Part shown: piece by piece, positions 44,398 to 52,800 of the stretch | How the letters are laid out: each line of letters starts with the position of its first letter | How positions within the stretch are numbered: position 1 is the stretch's first letter | DNA from: Alkalibacillus aidingensis | GTDB lineage: Bacteria > Bacillota > Bacilli > Bacillales > Alkalibacillaceae | Length of the DNA stretch: 64,000 bases | Reading direction: 5' to 3' | NCBI RefSeq assembly: GCF_014595945.1 | Contig: NZ_JABXWU010000010.1 | Span: 1 to 64,000 of the forward strand | Made by a program: the position numbers and the translations under genes | Notes under the pieces: generated by a model | What the model was told of the DNA's origin: nothing | The model's input: the letters and a program-made list of their open reading frames with translations, nothing else | Database searches by the model: none

Positions 44398-45645
44398 ATG
44401 GGGAATTTAAGAGGATTTGTATGGTTGGCCATATTTTCGGTACTTGTAATAACAGGATGTCAAGAACAAACTATAGAATTTGAAGACAATCAATTAGAAA
44501 GTGCAATTATTGATGAGATTGATGCTGATGAGGAAATTATACATTCTGATGTTGAAGGGGTACAAGAGTTAGATTTAGCTAATCAAGAAATTGAAAGCTT
44601 AGAGGGACTCGAGGCCTTTACCAAATTAGAAAGTTTGAATATAGAGGGAAATAACGTTTCCGATCTAACACCCATTATGGAATTAGAGAACTTGAGCGAA
44701 CTTAATATTGTTCATAATCCTCTCCTAGAAGATGAAGAGCAAGTTGCTCTTTTGACTGAGTTAGCTGAGCGTCAAGTAGTTCTTATGGATGAAGAACAGA
44801 TTGGTGACCCAGACGGACCTGGTGGGTTTTTGTGGAAGGTAGAAAACGAGGGGACAACGGTCTATTTACAAGGGACCATTCATGTGGGCCCTAAGGATTT
44901 TTATCCCCTGCATGAAAAGATTGAACGGGCTTATGATGAAGCAGATGTGATTGTTCCTGAGATCGATATGAATAATATCGATCAAGGTGAAATGCAGGAG
45001 GTTCAATTCGAATTAGGCATGTATCAGGATGGATCGACTATTGGTGATCATATTTCTGATGATTTATATCAGCAGTTAGAGGAAACACTAACTCAATTTA
45101 ATATGTCAGTTGAAATGGTTGAGATGTATAGGCCATGGCTATTATCAAGTCTGATTCAGCAATTAATGGTTCAAGAATTGGGTTATGTTTATGGTGTGGA
45201 TGAGTACTTTCTAAATCAGGCGATGATGGATGATAAAGAAGTGGTGGCACTAGAAACAGTCGAACAACAATTAGATGTCTTATCAGGTGCTTCTGAAGAA
45301 TATGAAATCACCATGTTAGAAGATACGCTTGTAGATTTAGAAGAGTATGGTGAGGAATTAACAACCATGTTTGACATCTACCGTGAAGGTAATGAAGAGG
45401 AACTTCTAGATTATCTATTAGTGGAAGTTGAGGATGAATCAGAGGTAGATGAGGAAGCCACAGCTTATATGGAGGCCTTAAATGACGAGCGCAATTATGG
45501 AATGGTGGATAAGATCGATGAATTTTTACAATCTGAAGATGAGCAGACCTATTTTGTGATTGTTGGAGCTTTACACTTAATTTTAGAACCACATGTCGTC
45601 TCACTATTGGATGATCTTGGCTATGATGTTGAGCGTGTGCATTAA
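44398..45645 (+). CDS. Lipoprotein with leucine-rich repeats and a TraB/GumN (TIKI-like) domain
   Basis: A lipoprotein signal with lipobox VITGC (Cys21), then three leucine-rich repeats (about 50-125: VQELDLANQEIESLEGLEAF, KLESLNIEGNNVSDLTPI). They are followed by a TraB/GumN domain (about 140-415) with WKVENEGTTVYLQGTIHVG, VIVPEIDMNNI and the closing YFVIVGALHLILEPHVVSLL. GTIHVG and GALHL carry the His residues that in TIKI proteases bind metal. A secreted, membrane-anchored putative protease. The protein is very acidic. It lies 19 bp before pgi, possibly the same transcript. Confidence 0.82.
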   Translation: MGNLRGFVWLAIFSVLVITGCQEQTIEFEDNQLESAIIDEIDADEEIIHSDVEGVQELDLANQEIESLEGLEAFTKLESLNIEGNNVSDLTPIMELENLSELNIVHNPLLEDEEQVALLTELAERQVVLMDEEQIGDPDGPGGFLWKVENEGTTVYLQGTIHVGPKDFYPLHEKIERAYDEADVIVPEIDMNNIDQGEMQEVQFELGMYQDGSTIGDHISDDLYQQLEETLTQFNMSVEMVEMYRPWLLSSLIQQLMVQELGYVYGVDEYFLNQAMMDDKEVVALETVEQQLDVLSGASEEYEITMLEDTLVDLEEYGEELTTMFDIYREGNEEELLDYLLVEVEDESEVDEEATAYMEALNDERNYGMVDKIDEFLQSEDEQTYFVIVGALHLILEPHVVSLLDDLGYDVERVH

Positions 45646-45664
45646 TAGATGTAGGAGGGTTTAG

Positions 45665-46948
45665 ATGATTAAAGTAACGTATTCAGGTGATCGAGAAGCG
45701 ATATTTACAGACGAGCGAATTAATCAACTAAAAGAAATTAACCATAATCTTTATACTAAACAAGGAGCTGGTTCTGAATTTTTAGGTTGGTTAGATTGGC
45801 CAAGCAATATATCTGATGAGTTTTTAAATCGTATTCAGGAAACCGCAAAAGAAATTCAAAATCAAGCCAATGTCTTAATTGTTGTTGGGATTGGTGGCTC
45901 TTACTTAGGTGCTAAGGCGGTGATCGAAGCGCTTCAACCTTATTTTGAGAAAAATCATGAATTAGAAGTGATTTTTGCTGGACACCAGGTAAGTGGAGCG
46001 TATTTGAAACAGTTAATGGATTATGTTGAGGATAAGGAAGTGGCGCTAAACGTTATTTCTAAATCAGGGACCACGACCGAACCGGCACTCGCATTTCGCT
46101 TTTTACAGCAATACTTAGAAGATCGATATGGTGAAGCTGCAGCTAACCGTATTTATGTGACAACCGATGAGAATAAAGGTGCCTTACTAAATCTGGCTAA
46201 AGAGAAAGGCTATAACCGTTTTGTTGTACCTGATGATGTAGGGGGGCGCTATTCAGTTTTTACTGCTGTTGGCTTGTTACCTATTGCAGTTGCTGGTTTT
46301 GACATTGAGCAGTTGATTCAGGGTGCCAAACAGTCTGAAACCGAATTGGCTCATGTTGATGTGGAGAGTAATCCAGCTATTCAGTATGCAGCTGTTAGGC
46401 ATCAGTTATATGAGCAAGGTTATACGAATGAAGTACTGGCTACATTTGAACCTAAATTAGCCTATGTTCAAGAGTGGTGGATGCAGTTATATGGTGAGAG
46501 TGAAGGAAAGGACCAGAAAGGAATATTTCCGGTGTCTGTTATTTATACGACAGACCTTCATTCCTTAGGGCAGTATATTCAAGATGGAAAGCGTGATTTA
46601 TTAGAGTCATTTTTGATTATTGATGAAGTGGATGAAGACTTAGAAGTTTTTGAAGCTGAAAATAATGCGGATCAGTTGAATTATCTAGCTGGATTATCCT
46701 TACACGAGTTTAATATGGTTGCTTATCAAGGAACGTCTAATGCTCATTTATCTGGAGGGGTACCACAAATAGGGATTCATTTAAAGCAGATAGACGAGTA
46801 TCATTTAGGTTATCTACTATATTTTTATATGTTAGCTTGTGCTTATAGTGCTTACCTATTGGATATCAATCCGTTTAATCAACCAGGTGTAGAAGAATAT
46901 AAAACCAATATATTTAAATTACTTAAAAAGCCGGGATATGAAGATTAA
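45665..46948 (+). CDS. pgi: Glucose-6-phosphate isomerase
   Basis: Interconverts glucose-6-phosphate and fructose-6-phosphate in the cytosol. GIGGSYLGAKAVIEAL, the signature VISKSGTTTEPALAFR, DDVGGRYSVFTAVGLLP and LSGGVPQIGIHLKQID are all present. 427 residues, slightly shorter than the usual 445-450 because the C-terminus is short (FKLLKKPGYED). The glucokinase gene lies convergently downstream, so two consecutive enzymes of glucose entry sit together. Confidence 0.95.
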   Translation: MIKVTYSGDREAIFTDERINQLKEINHNLYTKQGAGSEFLGWLDWPSNISDEFLNRIQETAKEIQNQANVLIVVGIGGSYLGAKAVIEALQPYFEKNHELEVIFAGHQVSGAYLKQLMDYVEDKEVALNVISKSGTTTEPALAFRFLQQYLEDRYGEAAANRIYVTTDENKGALLNLAKEKGYNRFVVPDDVGGRYSVFTAVGLLPIAVAGFDIEQLIQGAKQSETELAHVDVESNPAIQYAAVRHQLYEQGYTNEVLATFEPKLAYVQEWWMQLYGESEGKDQKGIFPVSVIYTTDLHSLGQYIQDGKRDLLESFLIIDEVDEDLEVFEAENNADQLNYLAGLSLHEFNMVAYQGTSNAHLSGGVPQIGIHLKQIDEYHLGYLLYFYMLACAYSAYLLDINPFNQPGVEEYKTNIFKLLKKPGYED

Positions 46949-46950
46949 AT

Positions 46951-47015
46951 AAAAGCCGGCTCGTCATTTGAATTGACCAATCCAGAACAGGTCATAAATG
47001 ACGAGTCGGCTTTTA
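46951..47015. terminator. Bidirectional terminator between pgi and glcK
   Basis: AAAAGCCGGCTCGTCATTT pairs with AAATGACGAGTCGGCTTTT (one mismatch) around a 27-nt loop, with T-runs both ways. Confidence 0.9.
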
Positions 47016-47882
47016 TTATTTTAAAACTAATAAGGCTGCACCTAGCATGCCAGCTTCATTCCCGAATTGTGCAATTTTTACATCAATGGGATTAAGTAAG
47101 TGATTTTCCAACTGTTCTTCTAATAGTCCAAACCATTTGTCTGCTGATTCAGAGACACCACCACCGATGACTACAACTTCCATATCAAAAACTGCTTGTA
47201 GTGTACTTATGATCACAGCAAGGTCACTTGTAAATTCTTTTATAAGCTGTTGAGCCTTAGGATCATGGTCAGCTTGTATGAATAATTCCCTTGGAGTGTA
47301 AGATAATCCTGACTCCTTAATACGCCTTTTAAGAGCTGTTCCAGATACATATTGTTCAAAGCAGCCATGATGACCACAAGGGCAGGGCTGTCCATTCGGA
47401 TATAAAATCATATGACCAAGTTCAGCTGCGCCACCATTTGGTCCCCCTGATACGACGTAATCATCTAAAATAACACCCCCACCGAGACCTGTTCCAAGTG
47501 TTAGACATACGGTACGATTATAGTCTTTTGCGACCCCAGCTTTAGCTTCAGCCAATGCTGCAACATTGGCATCATTATCGACTTCGACTTTTCTACCGGT
47601 TGCTTGCTCCAACTGTTTTTTTACCTCTGTACCGGACCAGCCTGGAAGTAGCTCAGTTGCGTAAACAACCCTCCCTTTTTTGGAATCTACAAAGCCATGA
47701 GTACCAATGCCAATACGCTCAACATCGGGGTGTTCATCTAAGATTGCTAAGATTTCTTTTTCTAACATGTCATATAATGGGAAGGTTGTAGGGACTTGTT
47801 GATCTAAATGGACTTTAAAATCTGAATCAACAATTCCCATCCGTACCTTTGTCCCACCTATATCTATACCTAATACTTTCAT
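47016..47882 (-). CDS. glcK: ROK-family glucokinase
   Basis: ATP-dependent sugar kinase of 288 residues that phosphorylates glucose in the cytosol. It has the GIDIGGTKVRMG phosphate loop, VDNDANVAALAEAKAG, LTLGTGLGGGVI, and the ROK zinc site ELGHMIL...CPCGHHGCFEQYVSG. GGGAGG lies 7 nt before the ATG. It shares a terminator with pgi. Confidence 0.9.
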   Translation of the reverse strand: MKVLGIDIGGTKVRMGIVDSDFKVHLDQQVPTTFPLYDMLEKEILAILDEHPDVERIGIGTHGFVDSKKGRVVYATELLPGWSGTEVKKQLEQATGRKVEVDNDANVAALAEAKAGVAKDYNRTVCLTLGTGLGGGVILDDYVVSGGPNGGAAELGHMILYPNGQPCPCGHHGCFEQYVSGTALKRRIKESGLSYTPRELFIQADHDPKAQQLIKEFTSDLAVIISTLQAVFDMEVVVIGGGVSESADKWFGLLEEQLENHLLNPIDVKIAQFGNEAGMLGAALLVLK

Positions 47883-48180
47883 ATTTTAACCTCCCATTAT
47901 CAGTCACGTTCTTAGCTATATTGTACATTAATTAATGTAGAGAGGTGGAGTATTTTCGATAAATTCCTAAAAATCTAAATTTATCCCACACTCCACTCCC
48001 TTAAATGTATTAGTACTGCACATCTTCCGTCCACTGCATGAAAAATCTTATGAAAAAGACTTAACAAGTTACGCAAAATCTTCTCTTTTTCATTAAAATT
48101 TAATAGAAAATCATTTTGTCTTGTACGATTAATGTTAAAATTAGATATAGTGCAGAAAACTGAAGAAAAGGAAGTAAAAT

Positions 48181-49350
48181 ATGGACGAAAATAACATTAC
48201 ACGCATTCATTTAGATGGCAAAGAGATCATCCTGATCGGTACGGCTCATGTGTCTAAACAGAGTGCAGAACAAGTTAAAGAAGTCATTGAGTATGAACAA
48301 CCCGATTCAGTTTGTGTTGAGTTAGATGAACAACGTTTTCAATCGGTTAGTGAAGGTAATAAATGGAAGAAAATGGATATATTTAAGGTAGTAAAAGAAA
48401 AGAAATCCACCTTATTGTTAATGAACATGATGATCTCATCATTTCAAAATCGTGTGGCAAAGCAATTTGGGATCAAACCTGGTCAGGAGATGATTCAAGG
48501 GATTGAATCTGCTGAAGAAGTAGGAGCAGAGTTGGTTCTGGCTGATCGTAACATTCAAACGACATTCTCAAGAGTGTGGCGAAGTATTGGTTTATCAGGT
48601 CGAGCGAAGTTGTTACTTTCTGTGTTTTACAGTATTTTTAATCGTGAAACCATCTCTGAACAAGAGCTTGAACGCATGAAGAATCAAGACATGTTAAATA
48701 CGGTGATGAATGAATTCACTGAAGCATTTCCAAGACTTAAAAAACCATTAATTGACGAACGAGATCAATACTTGGCTCAAAAAATAAAAGAAGCACCAGG
48801 TAAGAAGATAGTTGCTGTTTTAGGTGCGGCTCATGTTCCTGGAATTAAAGAGGAGATTTTTCAAGAACAAGATTTAACCAAACTAACGAAGGTTCCTCCA
48901 AAATCTAAGGCACCTAAGGTTGTTGCATGGGCGATTCCGATCATCATTTTATCCATTATTGCCTACACATTTTCTGTCAATCCAGATGCCGGGTATCAGC
49001 AAACGTTAAGTTGGATTATTTGGAACGGTTCATTATCAGCAATTGGTGCCATAGTCGCACTCGGCCATCCAATTACTGTTTTAACCGCCTTTTTAGTAGC
49101 TCCACTAAGTTCGCTCAATCCAATGCTGGCGGCAGGATGGTTTGCTGGAATCGTTCAAGCTTATATTCGTAAACCAAGTGTGGCTGACTTTGAAAATTTA
49201 TCAGAAGATGTTTTATCTTTTAAAGGCTTCTGGCAAAACAAAGCCACACGAGTCTTATTAATTGTTGTCTTAACGAACATCGGGAGTTCATTAGGTACCT
49301 TTATCGGTGGTGCTGATGTCATCCGAGTTTTTCTTGAAAATATTTTTTAA
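48181..49350 (+). CDS. TraB/PrgY family membrane protein
   Basis: A 389-residue protein. The TraB domain (1-225) has EIILIGTAHVSKQSAEQV, DSVCVELDEQRF, LVLADRNIQTTFSRVW and IVAVLGAAHVPGI, with the conserved His residues of the TIKI superfamily. The C-terminal 140 residues form about four membrane helices. Enterococcal TraB/PrgY lowers the amount of exported peptide pheromone, so a role in peptide processing is conceivable. The native substrate here is unknown. Monocistronic, ATG with AAGGAAG upstream. Confidence 0.85.
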   Translation: MDENNITRIHLDGKEIILIGTAHVSKQSAEQVKEVIEYEQPDSVCVELDEQRFQSVSEGNKWKKMDIFKVVKEKKSTLLLMNMMISSFQNRVAKQFGIKPGQEMIQGIESAEEVGAELVLADRNIQTTFSRVWRSIGLSGRAKLLLSVFYSIFNRETISEQELERMKNQDMLNTVMNEFTEAFPRLKKPLIDERDQYLAQKIKEAPGKKIVAVLGAAHVPGIKEEIFQEQDLTKLTKVPPKSKAPKVVAWAIPIIILSIIAYTFSVNPDAGYQQTLSWIIWNGSLSAIGAIVALGHPITVLTAFLVAPLSSLNPMLAAGWFAGIVQAYIRKPSVADFENLSEDVLSFKGFWQNKATRVLLIVVLTNIGSSLGTFIGGADVIRVFLENIF

Positions 49351-49352
49351 TT

Positions 49353-49383
49353 AAAAATCCTCCTTCATTGAAGGGGGATTTTA
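49353..49383 (+). terminator. Terminator of the TraB gene
   Basis: AAATCCTCCTTC pairs with GAAGGGGGATTT around a short loop, then T-rich sequence. Confidence 0.8.
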
Positions 49384-49493
49384 TGTATGTAAGAAACGGT
49401 AAGTCTTCCTCATATTATGGCTTGCTACTCAGCTTGATATCAATTAGTATATACAAAGGAAACATCTAAAGTTTTTGAAATGAGGTTTTATAA

Positions 49494-50567
49494 ATGAAAC
49501 CATCTATTTATGGTTTAACAAAAGAAAAATTACAGAATTGGTTAGTGGAAAACGGAGAGAAACGTTTCCGTGCTAATCAAGTTTGGGATTGGCTATATAA
49601 AAAACGTGTTAAGTCATTTGCTGAAATGAAAAACGTGAATCAATCAACAATCGAATTGTTAGATAAGAACTATTCAGTGCAATCATTAAAGGAAGCGATT
49701 AAACAAGAATCGAAAGACGGGACGATTAAGTTCTTATTCGAGCTTCCAGATGGTAACCATATCGAAACTGTACTCATGCGTTTTGATTATGGTTTATCAG
49801 TTTGTGTGACTACGCAAGTTGGATGTAATATTGGTTGCTCCTTCTGTGCGAGTGGAATTTTAAGAAAGAATCGTGATTTAACGAGTGGGGAAATCGCTGA
49901 GCAAATTATGAACGTACAGCACCATTTAGATGAACGTAATAATGATGAGCGTGTTAGTCACATTGTTGTTATGGGAATTGGGGAGCCATTTGATAATTAC
50001 GATAACACGATGGACTTTTTAAGAGTGGTTAATGATCAGGATGGACTGTCAATTGGTGCGCGTCACATTACTGTTTCAACAAGTGGTTTAGTGCCTAAAA
50101 TTTACGAATTCGCTGATGAGAATTTACAAGTTAACTTAGCTCTATCTCTCCATGCACCTAACAATGAGCTAAGAACTAAAATTATGAAGATTAATCGTGC
50201 TTACCCGGTCGAAGAACTGATGAAAGCTGTTGATTATTATTTAGAGAAGACCAATCGAAGAATTACCTTTGAATATATTCTACTGCATGATGTCAATGAT
50301 TCGAAAAAAGAAGCGAAACAGCTAGTTGAATTGCTTAAGGATAAACGACACTTATCATATGTGAACTTAATCCCTTACAACCCGGTTGCTGACCATCCGT
50401 ACGACCGAAGCAGTAAACAAAACATCCTAACATTTTATGAGACACTTCTTAAAAATAACATCAATTGTGGTGTTCGTGCTGAACAAGGAAGTGACATTGA
50501 CGCAGCCTGTGGGCAATTAAGAAGTAAACAGCTTAAAAAATCTAAAAAAGAATCGGTTAAGGCATAA
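49494..50567 (+). CDS. rlmN: 23S rRNA/tRNA adenine C2-methyltransferase
   Basis: Radical-SAM enzyme of 357 residues that methylates A2503 of 23S rRNA (and A37 of some tRNAs). The cluster-binding CxxxCxxC is in [14 protein letters not shown]. The N-terminal [34 protein letters not shown] and the closing [17 protein letters not shown] with the catalytic Cys are all conserved. Monocistronic, ending at a strong terminator. Confidence 0.95.
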   Translation: MKPSIYGLTKEKLQNWLVENGEKRFRANQVWDWLYKKRVKSFAEMKNVNQSTIELLDKNYSVQSLKEAIKQESKDGTIKFLFELPDGNHIETVLMRFDYGLSVCVTTQVGCNIGCSFCASGILRKNRDLTSGEIAEQIMNVQHHLDERNNDERVSHIVVMGIGEPFDNYDNTMDFLRVVNDQDGLSIGARHITVSTSGLVPKIYEFADENLQVNLALSLHAPNNELRTKIMKINRAYPVEELMKAVDYYLEKTNRRITFEYILLHDVNDSKKEAKQLVELLKDKRHLSYVNLIPYNPVADHPYDRSSKQNILTFYETLLKNNINCGVRAEQGSDIDAACGQLRSKQLKKSKKESVKA

Positions 50568-50570
50568 CTA

Positions 50571-50602
50571 AAACTTGGCGTTTTCAAAACGCCAAGTTTT
50601 TT
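50571..50602 (+). terminator. Terminator of rlmN
   Basis: AAAACTTGGCGTTT pairs perfectly with AAACGCCAAGTTTT across a 3-nt loop, ending in seven T. Confidence 0.95.
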
Positions 50603-50678
50603 TGCTTCCATATCGGTTTAACTTAATTACTAACTACTGCATAAGTTATTACAGTAGAACTAAGAAGGATGTGACAGC

Positions 50679-51419
50679 ATGGCTCTATACATCAACAACG
50701 GAAAACATCCCAATGTTTATAAAAACAAGAAGCCTGTGAGTGAACCTAATCAAAATTTTTCAAAGATTGATCGCTTAAGCGAATATATGGCTGAACAACA
50801 GCGAGTGAATCGGGCTTTATCAAACAAATATAGTTTCTTAAATCAATACCAAAAACAACAAAATAACAGACAGGATCGATTACAAAACCAATTACAAGAG
50901 CTAAATAAAAAGGCTTCTAACTATGATTCGTTTAAAGAACAAATATTGGAGAGGTTACGCGTGTTAGAGGGTCAAAGTTATCAGGTGGAAAAGTGGATTA
51001 AGGGTGAGCAAAATGTAAAAGTGGAGTTGGTTGACCAAGTAAAAAAACTTAACGAAACGAATCAAGAAATTAAAGAGCAGTTACATGAACAGGATTTAAC
51101 GAAATCAGACATTTTAGAGCAAATGGATCAACTAATTGAAGCCCACCAACGCTTATCAGATCAAATTGTTGATTATGATAAGGATCAAAAACGGATGGTT
51201 GAAAGGATTGAAAATCAAGAGGCGTTAATGGAAAAAGTTCTTAGACAGATGCTTAATCTTCGCTCTATATTTTATGAGCGTAGTCATCATTTAGCTGATA
51301 AAATTGAGGATCACTACGAATTAACGTCAACCTATTTCCACAAAATGTTAACAGGAAAAGATCAACCGTTAACCTTGCTGATGGATCAAAAAGATAAAGA
51401 GGACTCAAAAAAAGGATGA
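50679..51419 (+). CDS. Coiled-coil protein, unknown function
   Basis: A 246-residue hydrophilic protein. After a short basic start (ALYINNGKHPNVYKNKKPV) it is almost wholly alpha-helical with long heptad-like stretches (about 30-215: LQNQLQELNKKASNYDSF, VDQVKKLNETNQEIKEQL, MVERIENQEALMEKVL). No signal peptide or membrane helix. I do not recognise a family. GAAGGA precedes the ATG. Position next to spore-protein genes could hint at sporulation but proves nothing. Confidence 0.6.
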   Translation: MALYINNGKHPNVYKNKKPVSEPNQNFSKIDRLSEYMAEQQRVNRALSNKYSFLNQYQKQQNNRQDRLQNQLQELNKKASNYDSFKEQILERLRVLEGQSYQVEKWIKGEQNVKVELVDQVKKLNETNQEIKEQLHEQDLTKSDILEQMDQLIEAHQRLSDQIVDYDKDQKRMVERIENQEALMEKVLRQMLNLRSIFYERSHHLADKIEDHYELTSTYFHKMLTGKDQPLTLLMDQKDKEDSKKG

Positions 51420-51447
51420 CTCTAACTAAACGTTGAGTCATCCTTTT
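51404..51447. terminator. Bidirectional terminator
   Basis: AAAAAAGGATGACTC pairs with GAGTCATCCTTTT around about 12 nt. It overlaps the end of the coiled-coil gene and lies downstream of the sspH pair. Confidence 0.85.
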
Positions 51448-51454
51448 ACTTAAT

Positions 51455-51637
51455 TTAAATTTTTTCGTGTAGATCAGATAATTGAGCATCGAATTCGTTC
51501 TCAGGGTCGTTCAAATCATAAACGCGTGCTGTTTCGCTTCCGTCATTTACATGTTGAATATACACTTTCTTTCCATGGCATTGGACATTTTTCATATCCG
51601 GTGATTCAGCAATTTCTTGTGCTCGTATTCGATCCAT
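51455..51637 (-). CDS. sspH: Small acid-soluble spore protein, H type
   Basis: A 60-residue SspH-family protein: MDRIRAQEIAESPDM, then NVQCHGKKVYIQHVNDGS, then ARVYDLNDPENEF, which is the family pattern (QRAKEIxxSPxMxNVxYxGxPVYIQxVxE...AxIYPLDxPE). The start is ATG 51637, with AAAGGAGG upstream. Made in the forespore core during sporulation. It lies 16 bp after a second SspH gene, so the two form a tandem operon. Confidence 0.9.
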   Translation of the reverse strand: MDRIRAQEIAESPDMKNVQCHGKKVYIQHVNDGSETARVYDLNDPENEFDAQLSDLHEKI

Positions 51638-51653
51638 AAGTAGCGACCTCCTT

Positions 51654-51839
51654 TTAGGTTGGGTCATCCTCATACAACCCATCTAAATCAACTTCTTGTT
51701 CGTGGTGCATTTCATCTAAAGGAAATACAGTTGCTGTTTGTTCATCATTTAACTCTTGTATATAAACGGGAATACCATGGTATTTAACATTAATCATGAC
51801 TAAAGAATCGATAATTTCTTTGGCTCTTTGTTCATCCAT
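51654..51839 (-). CDS. sspH: Small acid-soluble spore protein, H type (second copy)
   Basis: A 61-residue SspH paralogue: MDEQRAKEIIDSLVMINVKYHGIPVYIQELND...ATVFPLDEMHHEQEV. AGGGAGG lies just before the ATG. The two copies clearly differ in sequence, so the duplication is old. First gene of the pair, so any forespore promoter should lie at about 51850-51900. I see no confident sigma-G box there. Confidence 0.9.
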   Translation of the reverse strand: MDEQRAKEIIDSLVMINVKYHGIPVYIQELNDEQTATVFPLDEMHHEQEVDLDGLYEDDPT

Positions 51840-51909
51840 TATCCTCCCTGCCTTTCTTACACATATTTTTTGACAGGAAGTACAAAATATACGATGAACA
51901 AATGGGTAA

Positions 51910-51941
51910 AAAATCCCTCACCAGTAATGGTAAGGGATTTA
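51910..51941 (-). terminator. Terminator of gbsR
   Basis: AATCCCT-ACC pairs with GGT-AGGGATT, with a U-run on the minus strand, downstream of the gbsR stop. Confidence 0.7.
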
Positions 51942-51993
51942 GTCAGTTTAGGATTATATGGGGTTGAAGCCTTAAGATGTTAAGGTTGACGCT

Positions 51994-52551
51994 TTATTCG
52001 TGATGATTTTGTTCAACTGGAAAAGCTTCGAATATTTTACCACTTCTTATACCTTCAACGAGCTGCTGAAGCCAATAATAATAGGCCTTGGAGTACTCAA
52101 TTTGGACATAAATGGATTGTGCTTCATTTTTAATTTCTTGTGACACATCATCTGAATTAATCACTTCTTCCAAAATGGGTTGAGCTTCTTTAATGGCATC
52201 TAAGTTAAGTGTCACCTCACGTTCCCATTTTTTGGTAAAGAATTTATTGAAAAAGCTAAAGAAATTCTTTTCAGCTACAAAAGTTTGCTTTCGTGTCCCT
52301 CTTTGAAAGGATTGTTTGACAATATCAAATTCTTGAAGTTTCTTCACACCGGTACTCATACTCGGCTTGCTCATTTTTAGTTTCTCACGCATCTCATCAA
52401 GTGTCATACTTTCCTCGAAATACATCGTCCCGTATAAGTTACCTACGCTTCTAGTAACACCATATAAATCCATTGTTTCACCAAGTGATTCGATGACAAG
52501 ATCTTTTGCTTGATCAATTGATTCTTTAGCTTGCTCATCAGTTGGCTTCAT
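51994..52551 (-). CDS. gbsR: GbsR-type transcriptional repressor
   Basis: A 185-residue MarR-like winged-helix protein of the GbsR group: LYGVTRSVGNLYGTMYFEESMTLDEMREKLKMSKPSMSTGVKKLQEF, then RGTRKQTFVAEKNFFSFF. In B. subtilis GbsR senses choline and represses glycine-betaine synthesis. Here it is divergent from the betaine-aldehyde dehydrogenase gene, the same arrangement. Start ATG 52551 after GGGGG. A 13-bp element occurs in inverted orientation next to both genes. Confidence 0.9.
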   Translation of the reverse strand: MKPTDEQAKESIDQAKDLVIESLGETMDLYGVTRSVGNLYGTMYFEESMTLDEMREKLKMSKPSMSTGVKKLQEFDIVKQSFQRGTRKQTFVAEKNFFSFFNKFFTKKWEREVTLNLDAIKEAQPILEEVINSDDVSQEIKNEAQSIYVQIEYSKAYYYWLQQLVEGIRSGKIFEAFPVEQNHHE

Positions 52552-52567
52552 TTAACAACCCCCTAAA

Positions 52568-52580
52568 TTAAGTTTGTTAA
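52568..52580. promoter_or_regulatory. Putative GbsR operator, gbsR side
   Basis: TTAAGTTTGTTAA, 16 bp upstream of the gbsR start codon. Its exact reverse complement stands at 52769-52781 beside betB. Confidence 0.5.
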
Positions 52581-52768
52581 ATATTTTTCATATAAATATA
52601 TTGTTAACTATTAAGTTAATAATGTCAAAAGTAAAAAAAGCTTTGGCCTCCCAAACCTGTATCATCACAGGGGTTTGTTTAACATATATTAATTTTTTTC
52701 GTCTTTAACCTTTGACAGTTCTATTCGTAAATGCTAAATTTAAATCATAAAATTCGTTAAGAAAAAAA

Positions 52769-52781
52769 TTAACAAACTTAA
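52769..52781. promoter_or_regulatory. Putative GbsR operator, betB side
   Basis: TTAACAAACTTAA, just before the betB ribosome site, is the perfect inverted partner of 52568-52580. A repressor binding both could block both transcripts. Between them lies an AAACCTGT...ACAGGGGTTT hairpin (about 52658-52681). Confidence 0.5.
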
Positions 52782-52800
52782 CAAAGGGGAGGCGTCGCAG

